Assembly (NCBI GenBank): GCA_016869555.1
Contig: VGDY01000019.1
Location: forward strand, 1-33,694
Length of the DNA stretch: 33,694 bases
Direction: 5' to 3'
DNA from: Alphaproteobacteria bacterium
GTDB taxonomy: Bacteria > Pseudomonadota > Alphaproteobacteria > Rhizobiales > Beijerinckiaceae
Position numbers and translations under genes: made by a program. A model generated the notes under the pieces. It saw only the letters and a list, made by a program, of their open reading frames with translations. It ran no database searches and was not told where the DNA came from. Positions 26,592 to 33,694 of the stretch are shown in pieces. Each line of letters opens with the position of its first letter. Positions within the stretch are counted from its first letter, which is position 1.

Positions 26592-28997
26592 TTAATACAG
26601 GCCGCCGGTGCCGCTGCCGACCTGCTGATCCACGTCATGCGGCGTATCGAGCGCGCGCGGGCCGCCGCCGGACGAATAGGCGTCGGGCGGCGCCGTGCCG
26701 GGCTTGAACGCTTCGAGAATCGTGCCGGCTCCCGACGACCGCAGCCCCGAATGCACGTCGATGGAGATGAGCTTTATGCCGGGCGGCACGCGGAACGGCG
26801 TATCCGGCTTGTCCTTTAACGCCACCGTCATGAAGTCGCGGAAGATCGGCGCGGCGAATTGCGCCGCCTGGGCATGGCTGCCGAGCGAGCGCGGCCGGTC
26901 GTAGCCGATAAAGACGCCGACCGCGAGGTCGGGAGAGAAGCCGACGAACCAGAGATCCTTGGCATCGTTGGTGGTGCCGGTCTTGCCGGCGAGATGCTTG
27001 CCGACCGACCTGATCGACGCGCCGGTGCCGCGCTGGATCACGCCCTCCATGATCGAGGTGATCTGATAGGCGGTCAGCGGATCGAGCACCTGTTCGCGCT
27101 TGTCGACGAGTTTCGGTTCGAGCTGGTTTTCCCATTGCGCCGAATCGCAGCCGATGCATTGGCGCTCGTCATGGCGGTAGAGCGTCTTGCCCCAGCGATC
27201 CTGAATCCGGTCGATCAGCGTCGGCTTGATGCGCTTGCCGCCGTTGGCCAGCATCGAATAGCCGGTGACCATGCGCAACAGCGTGGTTTCGCCGGCGCCG
27301 AGCGCCATCGAGAGATAGGGGGTCATCTCGTCATAGACGCCGAAGCGCTTGGCGTATTCGGCGATGAGCGGCATGCCGACGTCTTTCGCCAGACGCACCG
27401 TCATCATGTTCTTCGAATGCTCGATGCCGTAACGCAGGGGATGCGCGCCGGTGCCGTGGCCGCCTTCGAAATTCTCCGGCGTCCAATAGGTGCCGTCCGG
27501 CTGCTGGATCGAGATCGGCTCGTCGAGGATCGACGACGACGGCGTATAGCCATTGTCGAGCGCCGTCGCATAGACGAAGGGTTTGAACGAGGAGCCCGGC
27601 TGGCGCAGCGCCTGCGTCGCGCGATTGAATGACGACTGGTCGAAGGAGAAGCCGCCGACCATCGAGAAGACGCGGCCCGTATGCGGGTCCATCGCCACCA
27701 TCGCGCCCGAGATTTCGGGAATTTGCCGCAGCCGATATTGGCCGGAGCGTCCGGCGAGCGGCTCGACATAGATCACGTCGCCGGCGCTAAAGACCGCGCG
27801 CGGACTGCGGCCGGCCCAGCGCATCCCTTCCGCGGTCAAAACGCCAGTCTCGCGTTCGCGCGCCACTTCGCCGGACTTTTCGCGTCCCGGCTGGAGGCCG
27901 ATGCGCGCCGAATCGCCGCTCACGTCGAGCACGACGGCGAGGCGCCATGGCTTGACGTCGCCGAGCGCCGGAAGGACGGCGAGCGTCACGCCCCAGTCGG
28001 ACGAAATGTCGATGTGGTTCATTGCGCCGCGGAAGCCATGCGCCTCGTCGAAGCGCACGAGACCGTCGGCCAGCGCCTTTCGCGTGAGGGCCTGCATCTT
28101 GGGGTCGAGCGTGGTGCGGACAGAGAGTCCGCCCTCATAGAGCTTCTTCTCGCTATGTTGCTCCAGGAGCTGACGGCGCACTTCCTCGGCGAAATAGCCG
28201 GCGACATAAGTGTTGGGCGAGAGAACGCGCGGATTGACGCCGAGCGGTTCGGCCTTCGCCTTGGCGCCTTCCTCGGCGGTCACATAGTCGTCGGCGATCA
28301 GGCGATCGATAACATAGTTGCGGCGCTCCATGGCGCGTTCGCGATTCTGAAACGGATGATAATTGCTCGGCGCCTTGGGAAGCGCCGCCAGGTAAGCGGC
28401 CTCGGCGAGCGTCAGCTCGTTGACTGATTTGTTGAAATAATTGAGCGCGGCGGCGGCGACGCCATAATTGCCGAGCCCGAGATAGATTTCGTTCAAATAA
28501 AGTTCGAGAATCTTGTCCTTGGGATAGGCCGCTTCGATCCGGAAGGCGACGAGCGCCTCGCGAACCTTGCGCTCGACCGAGCGTTCATTGCCGACTAGGA
28601 AGTTCTTGGCGACTTGCTGCGTAATGGTCGACGCGCCCTGCATGTGGCGGCCGCCCTGGGCGAGCACGCTCACGGCGCGCATTACGCCTTCCGGATCGAC
28701 GCCGATGTGATTGTAGAAATTCTTGTCTTCGGCGGAAATGAACGCCTGCTTGACCATTTGCGGAATGGCGGAGCTCGGCAGGAACAGCCGGCGCTCATGC
28801 GAATATTCCGCGAGGATCGAACCGTCGCCGGCGTGGAGCCTTGTCGTCACCGGCGGCTCGTAATTGCTCAGCTGCTCAGTGTCCGGCAGGTCCTTGGAGA
28901 AGTAGTAGATCAGCCCTGCGGCGGCGATCGACCCGATCAGGAAGACGATCGTCGAGGTCGCGAAGACGAAGCCCAAAAACCTTGCGAACATTCGCAT
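26592..28997 (-). CDS. mrcA: Penicillin-binding protein 1A
   Basis: Bifunctional peptidoglycan synthase: polymerises lipid II and cross-links stem peptides. The 801 residues begin with a cytoplasmic tip and one membrane anchor (about 8-32). The glycosyltransferase domain follows, with catalytic Glu90 in SAEDKNFYNH and QGASTITQQ. After a linker and OB-like insert comes the transpeptidase domain, with SSFK (nucleophile about Ser469), EHSKN and KTGTTND. The C-terminal tail is proline/glycine-rich and disordered. The ATG at 28997 is chosen; a second ATG two codons on is equally possible. It lies downstream of amiC on the same strand, the usual Rhizobiales order, but prfB does not follow. Confidence 0.96.
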   Translation of the reverse strand: MRMFARFLGFVFATSTIVFLIGSIAAAGLIYYFSKDLPDTEQLSNYEPPVTTRLHAGDGSILAEYSHERRLFLPSSAIPQMVKQAFISAEDKNFYNHIGVDPEGVMRAVSVLAQGGRHMQGASTITQQVAKNFLVGNERSVERKVREALVAFRIEAAYPKDKILELYLNEIYLGLGNYGVAAAALNYFNKSVNELTLAEAAYLAALPKAPSNYHPFQNRERAMERRNYVIDRLIADDYVTAEEGAKAKAEPLGVNPRVLSPNTYVAGYFAEEVRRQLLEQHSEKKLYEGGLSVRTTLDPKMQALTRKALADGLVRFDEAHGFRGAMNHIDISSDWGVTLAVLPALGDVKPWRLAVVLDVSGDSARIGLQPGREKSGEVARERETGVLTAEGMRWAGRSPRAVFSAGDVIYVEPLAGRSGQYRLRQIPEISGAMVAMDPHTGRVFSMVGGFSFDQSSFNRATQALRQPGSSFKPFVYATALDNGYTPSSSILDEPISIQQPDGTYWTPENFEGGHGTGAHPLRYGIEHSKNMMTVRLAKDVGMPLIAEYAKRFGVYDEMTPYLSMALGAGETTLLRMVTGYSMLANGGKRIKPTLIDRIQDRWGKTLYRHDERQCIGCDSAQWENQLEPKLVDKREQVLDPLTAYQITSIMEGVIQRGTGASIRSVGKHLAGKTGTTNDAKDLWFVGFSPDLAVGVFIGYDRPRSLGSHAQAAQFAAPIFRDFMTVALKDKPDTPFRVPPGIKLISIDVHSGLRSSGAGTILEAFKPGTAPPDAYSSGGGPRALDTPHDVDQQVGSGTGGLY

Positions 28998-29369
28998 GAA
29001 ATATCACCCTTAGAGCGGCCGGCGCCGGGCGTCGGCTAGCGTGTCCGATGTCGAATACCGTTTTGCGACGCCGGGGAACGATCCCGGCCGGCGCGCAGCC
29101 GGCGCCGCCGGCTCAGATATAGTGAGCGATCGCGCGTTTTGCGTCGCCTTCTTCAACAACGCCCCTTTGGATCATGCCGCCATTCGGCGCGTTCCAGCGT
29201 TGGCCGCCGGCCCAGTGTATGCGAACGAAGCGGGTCACGGATTGCTGCGACCGCGCAAGCGGATGACGGCAAACCTCTCACGCCGCGTTCGCGATTCTCG
29301 TTGTTCGGCGCGCGCGGCGCTCGGGCAGTCGAGCGTCGCGACCTTCTCCCTGTCCCGCAATTTTGTGTT
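28998..29369. other. Gap between the amidase gene and mrcA
   Basis: About 370 bases without a supported gene. A 150-residue rightward frame crosses it but overlaps the amidase and has no protein-like features. It likely contains the amiC 3' end structure and an mrcA promoter on the minus strand; no clear elements were identified. Confidence 0.4.
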
Positions 29370-30623
29370 TTATTGTGGGCGCGCCCCGCCTGAGGGATTA
29401 TCGGCGGGCGCTCGCGCCTCTCGGCTGCGCTCGCTGATAAAGACGTCGACGGCTTCGGCGGTTTTCTGCGCTGCGCGTTCGCGCCAGTCCTGAGAGGTCA
29501 GCCGGGCAAGATCCTTGTCGCTCGAGAGATAGCCGAGTTCGAGCAGGACCGACGGAACGTCAAAGGCTTTGAGAACGACGAAGCCAGCGGAACGATTGGG
29601 GTTTTTGTTAAGGGCGCCGACCTCCTTCCAGAAGGAGATCAGCGAATGGGAGAACTGCCGGCTGTAGGAGCGGGTCTCCCGCCGCGTCAGTTCGAACAAT
29701 ATGTCGCCGACCTCATCGGCGTCCGCCTTGCTTTCGAGGCCGGCGGCCTGATCGGCGAGATTCTCCTTCTCCGCCATCCGCGCCGCTTCGGCGTCCGACG
29801 CGCGCTCCGAGACGGTGTAGACGGTCGCGCCTTCGACATGGGCGGCGGCGAGCGTGTCGGCATGGACCGAGACAAACAGCGACGCATTGTTTTCCCTGGC
29901 GATTCGAACGCGCTCGGCGAGCGGCAGGAACATGTCATGGTCCCTGGTCAGCAGGACGCGCGCTCGGCCGCCCGCCTCGATCTTGTGCCGCAGCGCCCGC
30001 GCGAATTCGAGCACGACGTCCTTTTCGAGCTCTCCGTGCCTGCCGGTCGCGCCCATGTCGACCCCGCCGTGGCCGGGATCGATGACCACCATCGGCTTGT
30101 CCGTGGAGGGCTTCGCCGCCACTGGCGGCGGGGGCGGCGCCGGATCGGCGGGCTGGCGGCGGGCCTCTTCAGCGGCGGTCGCGGCGAAATAGGCGGCGCT
30201 GGTCGGGGCGAGTTCGATGACGAGCCGCGGTCCGCCGGGCGCGACTTCGCTGTCCGCCTTGAGAATTTTAGCCGGCCCCGTGAGATCGATCACAACGCGC
30301 GAGCGTCCCGGCGCGAATATGCCGTAACGGTATGATTTTATGAGCTTGTCGCCAGGAGATAGGCCGGCGTTCGCCTCCATGCGAAAAAGCACCTGGGGCA
30401 GATCGACGATGATGCGCGGCGGGTTCGCCACCGGATAGGCCGTCACCGGCGGCAGTCCCGTGAGGTCGAAGAGCAGGCGGGAGCGTTCGGGAAGCGCCTC
30501 AATTCGGGCGGTGAGCGCGGAGATTTCCGTTCGCCGGTCTTCGGCCGCAGCGGCCGGCGCGAGCCAGCCGACGACCGAGAGCGCCAGAACAAACAATCGT
30601 GTAGCCCCTGCGCGCAAAGCCAT
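29370..30623 (-). CDS. amiC: N-acetylmuramoyl-L-alanine amidase with AMIN domain
   Basis: Periplasmic zinc amidase that cuts peptide stems from peptidoglycan, chiefly at division. The 417 residues show a signal peptide (1-27, ending AAAA), an AMIN domain (about 30-150) for septal targeting, a proline-rich linker (about 160-175) and an Amidase_3 domain. In that domain the zinc ligands are readable: His in DPGHGG, Glu in ELEKDVVLEFA, His in SVHADT. The catalytic Glu lies in LLELGYLSS near the end. An insert between the second histidine and the C-terminal part resembles the helix that blocks the site in regulated AmiC-type enzymes (inference). The ATG at 30623 gives the best signal peptide; a GTG three codons earlier is possible. 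It is divergent from rne. Confidence 0.93.
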   Translation of the reverse strand: MALRAGATRLFVLALSVVGWLAPAAAAEDRRTEISALTARIEALPERSRLLFDLTGLPPVTAYPVANPPRIIVDLPQVLFRMEANAGLSPGDKLIKSYRYGIFAPGRSRVVIDLTGPAKILKADSEVAPGGPRLVIELAPTSAAYFAATAAEEARRQPADPAPPPPPVAAKPSTDKPMVVIDPGHGGVDMGATGRHGELEKDVVLEFARALRHKIEAGGRARVLLTRDHDMFLPLAERVRIARENNASLFVSVHADTLAAAHVEGATVYTVSERASDAEAARMAEKENLADQAAGLESKADADEVGDILFELTRRETRSYSRQFSHSLISFWKEVGALNKNPNRSAGFVVLKAFDVPSVLLELGYLSSDKDLARLTSQDWRERAAQKTAEAVDVFISERSREARAPADNPSGGARPQ

Positions 30624-31266
30624 ACTGCCCACATACGTCCTTGAAGGTCCGGCGATGCCCGATTTTGGAAGAGCGCCCTTAACGCATCGTTAGCTTATCT
30701 GAAAGCCGCCGAACCGGGGACCTTTCTCCGCGAATTTTTTGGTGAATAGCCGAGCCGGCGCTTGCGCAGGCCCGGTGCGATCGATATGTAAGGAGAAAGC
30801 TGCGAAATTCTGTGGCGCGATATCTGCCGCGCGGAGCGGCCGTCCAATCGGGCCAGCGGAATTTCGAGACAGTTGACATCTTTCCGTCGCGCCGCCCAGC
30901 GCAGGCCGCGAGGCCGCCTTAAAGGCGTCGCGAAAGGTTTTTTGACGATCTCATGGCGAGGACCGTGACAGGAGTCAGAACAGGTCTTTTCACCGAGCGG
31001 CTTGTTCGCGCGGCGGAGCGCGGGTTCGCCAAAATCACGGCCTTTCGGCTCGTTCGTCATTTCTCGGGGACGAGGCGTGACGCGTTTCGTCTTCCCGCCG
31101 GCGCGCGCGCCGGCCAGCGTATCGCAGGCCGCAGGCCTGTATCCCTTTTCCTCACAACAAGCGTTCGCGCCTTGAGGCTGCGCCAAAGAGCGGTCGCCGA
31201 GTCCCCACCAGGATTCAGGCTTGCCCCGTCGGCGTCGTTGCGCGCGGCGCTGCAGAAGAGTCCCCC
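30624..31266 (+). promoter_or_regulatory. Long amiC/rne divergent region, likely rne leader
   Basis: A 643-base gap between the amidase start and the rne start. Short frames on both strands look like shadows. It contains a perfect GC hairpin, CAGGCC-GCA-GGCCTG (about 31126-31140), and a near-perfect GCCGGCGCGC palindrome upstream of it (about 31096-31113). There is a TTGACA hexamer at 30873-30878 without a matching -10. Enterobacterial rne autoregulates through a long structured leader; a similar role here is only a suggestion. Confidence 0.35.
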
Positions 31267-33694
31267 ATGGCCAACAAGATGCTCATCGACGCCTCCCACC
31301 CGGAGGAGACCCGCGTAGTCGTTCTACGCGGAAACCGCGTTCAGGAATTCGATTTCGAGGCCGCTGACAAAAAACCCCTGCGCGGCAACATATATCTCGC
31401 GAAGGTCACGCGCGTGGAGCCGTCGCTTCAGGCCGCCTTCGTTGACTATGGCGGCAACCGCCATGGATTTCTGGCCTTCGCCGAAATCCATCCCGATTAT
31501 TACCAAATCCCCGTCGCCGACCGGCAGGCGTTGCTTGAAGAAGAGAGCCGCGCCCACCAGCAGGCCGAAGAGGAGGAGCGGGCGCCGCACGGCCGTGATA
31601 GCCGCGAAAGCCGCGACGGTCGCGATAGCCGCGGACGCCGTTCGCGCCGCCGTCAGTATGAGGGCGCCGAAAAGCGGGCCAACGCCGACGAGGCGGTGAC
31701 GAGCGAGCCCATCGACGACAGCGTCGCGCCGCCGTTTGTCGTCGAGGACCAGGCGGAGACCGGCTTCGCCGACGCGCCGGCCGCCGAAGCGGAGGCGGCT
31801 GTCGCAGCTTCGCCCGACCCGATCGAGACCGAAACGCCGACTGTGGAGGCTCTCGCGGAGGAGCCGGAGGCTCAGGTCGAACGCGTCGTCGGCGAGACCA
31901 AGGATGCGCCGAGCGAGGAGGGCGAACAGCCGATCCTCTCGGTGCAGCATGAGCGGATTTCCATCGATCCCGCCGGGTTTGGCTCGGTCGAGATCGGCGA
32001 GGCCGAGGAGTTCGCGCTGCAGGCCGCCGAGCCCGACCATGAGTCGAAAGCGCGCCGGCAGGACGAGCGCGATACGGCGCGTGAGCGCGCTCGCGCCGAA
32101 TCGCAGGACGAATCCACGGAAGTCCACGCCCGCGTCGAAGCTCCGGTTGAGGAGCACGATGAGGAAGAGCACGACGATGAGGAGGATCACGTCGAGCACA
32201 TCGGCGGCGACGCGATGGATGAAGCGCCCTATCGCGCGTCCCGTCCGCGCCGCCAGTACAAGATTCAAGAGGTCATCAAGCGCCGTCAGGTGCTGCTCGT
32301 TCAGGTCGTCAAGGAAGAGCGCGGCAACAAGGGCGCGGCGCTCACCACCTATCTCTCGCTCGCCGGCCGCTATTCGGTGCTCATGCCCAACACCGCGCGG
32401 GGCGGCGGCATTTCGCGCAAGATCACCGACGGCGCCGACCGCAAGCGCTTGAAGGAGATCGTCCATGATCTCGAAGTGCCGGAGGGGATGGGCGTCATTC
32501 TGCGCACGGCGGGCGCGACCCGCACCAAGCAGGAGGTCAAGCGCGACTTCGAATATCTGCTGCGCCTGTGGGAGAGCGTGCGCGAACTGACGCTGCGCTC
32601 ATCGGCGCCGACGCTCGTCTATGAGGAAGGCTCGCTCATCAAGCGCGCCATTCGCGATCTCTATGGACGCGACGTCGAGGAAGTGGTCGTTTCCGGCGAA
32701 GACGCCTATCGCGAGGCGAAAGACTTCATGCGGATGCTGATGCCGAGCCACGCCAAGAACGTGCGCCCGCATCGCGAGCCCTTTCCGATTTTCGCCGAGA
32801 GCGGCGTCGAGGCTCAACTCGACGCGATGTTCTCAAACCATGTCACGCTGAAATCGGGCGGCTATCTGGTCATCAACCAGACCGAGGCGCTGGTCGCGAT
32901 CGACGTGAACTCGGGACGCTCGACGCGCGAGCACAATATCGAGGACACGGCGCTTCGCACCAATCTCGAAGCCGCCGACGAAGTCGCGCGGCAGTTGCGG
33001 CTGCGCGATCTTGCCGGCTTGATCGTCGTCGATTTCATCGACATGGAAGAGAGCCGTAACAATCGCGCGGTGGAGCGGCGGCTCAAGGACGCGCTAAAGA
33101 GCGACCGCGCCCGTATTCAGGTCGGACGCATTTCGCATTTCGGACTGCTCGAAATGTCGCGTCAGCGCATCCGCGCCGGCGTCGTCGAAGGTTCGACCGT
33201 GCCCTGTCCGCATTGCGCCGGCGCCGGCCATGTGCGGTCCACCGCTTCCGTCGCGCTGCATGTGCTGCGCGTGCTGGAGGAGGCGCTGGTCAAGAGCGCG
33301 GCGCATGACGTGACGCTTCGCACCCGCGCCGTCGTCGCGCTCTATATCCTCAACCAGAAGCGCGCCCATCTGCAGGACCTGGAAAGCCGCTTCGGCGTGC
33401 ATATCACGGTGGCGGCCGACGATACGCTGACCGGCGCGACCTATCATGCGCTCGAGCGCGGCGAACTCGCGACCGGACCGCGCCTCCCGCAGCGCGATGC
33501 GCCGCTGCGCGTCGATTCGGTCCGCGCCGAACCTCTCGAAGAGGAAGCGGTGGAGGACGCCGCCGCCAGCGAAGACTTCGAGGCCGAAGAGGAAGGCACC
33601 GAAGCGAGCGGCGCGCCTCGCCGCCACGAGAACGGCGGCCGGTCGCGCTTTGCCGCGGAGGACGACGCCGCCGCGCGCGGCCGGCGTCGCCGCC
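31267..33694 (+). CDS. rne: Ribonuclease E, 3' end beyond the window
   Basis: Main endoribonuclease for mRNA decay and rRNA/tRNA processing, scaffold of the degradosome. 809 codons are present and the frame is still open at the edge. The N-terminal part and S1 start (about 39-93) match the family. Then comes a 237-residue acidic, Glu/Arg/Asp-rich insertion (about 94-330) before the S1 domain resumes at YKIQEVIKRRQVLLVQVVKE. Catalytic Asp546 (VAIDVNSG) and Asp589 (IVVDFIDM) are 43 residues apart, and the zinc-link CPHC begins at Cys647; these spacings equal those of the E. coli enzyme (303, 346, 404). The C-terminal scaffold begins, rich in Glu and Arg. The ATG at 31267 is preceded by AGAAG. 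Confidence 0.96.
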   Translation, partial: MANKMLIDASHPEETRVVVLRGNRVQEFDFEAADKKPLRGNIYLAKVTRVEPSLQAAFVDYGGNRHGFLAFAEIHPDYYQIPVADRQALLEEESRAHQQAEEEERAPHGRDSRESRDGRDSRGRRSRRRQYEGAEKRANADEAVTSEPIDDSVAPPFVVEDQAETGFADAPAAEAEAAVAASPDPIETETPTVEALAEEPEAQVERVVGETKDAPSEEGEQPILSVQHERISIDPAGFGSVEIGEAEEFALQAAEPDHESKARRQDERDTARERARAESQDESTEVHARVEAPVEEHDEEEHDDEEDHVEHIGGDAMDEAPYRASRPRRQYKIQEVIKRRQVLLVQVVKEERGNKGAALTTYLSLAGRYSVLMPNTARGGGISRKITDGADRKRLKEIVHDLEVPEGMGVILRTAGATRTKQEVKRDFEYLLRLWESVRELTLRSSAPTLVYEEGSLIKRAIRDLYGRDVEEVVVSGEDAYREAKDFMRMLMPSHAKNVRPHREPFPIFAESGVEAQLDAMFSNHVTLKSGGYLVINQTEALVAIDVNSGRSTREHNIEDTALRTNLEAADEVARQLRLRDLAGLIVVDFIDMEESRNNRAVERRLKDALKSDRARIQVGRISHFGLLEMSRQRIRAGVVEGSTVPCPHCAGAGHVRSTASVALHVLRVLEEALVKSAAHDVTLRTRAVVALYILNQKRAHLQDLESRFGVHITVAADDTLTGATYHALERGELATGPRLPQRDAPLRVDSVRAEPLEEEAVEDAAASEDFEAEEEGTEASGAPRRHENGGRSRFAAEDDAAARGRRRR

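Noticed and set aside
29041-29493. 150-codon plus-strand frame between mrcA and amiC
   Set aside because: It runs into the antisense of the amidase and shows no protein-like features.
30873-30901. TTGACA as a -35 box for rne
   Set aside because: The sequence 16-18 bases downstream is GC-rich with nothing like a -10 element.
30695-31186. 163-codon minus-strand frame in the amiC/rne gap
   Set aside because: Basic, low-complexity translation without signal peptide, domain or ribosome-binding site; better explained as leader DNA.

Overview
The window reads as chromosomal DNA from a high-GC alphaproteobacterium of the Rhizobiales/Hyphomicrobiales type. A Methylocystaceae/Beijerinckiaceae relative is my best guess, but that is inference. 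The evidence is very GC-rich third codon positions, order-typical neighbour pairs (heparinase-like/purH, ptsP/prfA, rne/amiC/mrcA), an RNase E with a long acidic insertion in its S1 domain, and ccmAB. No rRNA, tRNA, CRISPR array, prophage or intact insertion sequence was seen.

Layout. 1-5.6 kb: the start of a leftward gene with a structured leader, glyoxalase I (gloA), a cation-diffusion exporter, xseB, a DUF2235 hydrolase, a repeat-rich gap, an exported LapG-type cysteine protease and a gamma-carbonic anhydrase. 5.8-13.4 kb: heparinase-like protein, purH, two small convergent exported proteins separated by a terminator, then prfA and ptsP leftward. 13.7-19.8 kb: a membrane PAS-GGDEF-EAL protein with a degenerate GGDEF site, then ligA. 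The 3' third of ligA and the gene after it lie on a compositionally foreign segment. 20.0-24.2 kb: a tight leftward four-gene lipid cluster. 24.4-33.7 kb: ccmA-ccmB, an ECHDC3-like crotonase, PBP1A, an AMIN-amidase, and rne running off the right edge.

Three things stand out. (1) The cluster at 20034-24193 looks like a sphingolipid/ceramide operon: serine-palmitoyltransferase-type enzyme, GNAT-fold acyltransferase resembling bacterial ceramide synthase, a desaturase strikingly like eukaryotic sphingolipid delta-4 desaturase (DEGS), and an FA2H/Scs7-like hydroxylase. Together they could make a 2-hydroxylated, 4,5-unsaturated ceramide in a bacterium. (2) The ligA tail appears replaced: AT-richer DNA at about 18476-19590 carries a duplicated helix-hairpin-helix unit, a BRCT domain and a WYL-like domain. 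A second, host-like BRCT is fused to the WYL-like domain. (3) Three REPIN-like inverted doublets (3901-4069, 16657-16762, 19826-20036) share one design, a constant stem plus a tip hairpin whose arms vary in a compensatory way.

Most other genes are housekeeping: purine synthesis, translation termination, nitrogen-PTS signalling, DNA repair and ligation, cytochrome c maturation, peptidoglycan synthesis and splitting, and RNA turnover. All assignments were made by reading motifs; no database search was run.
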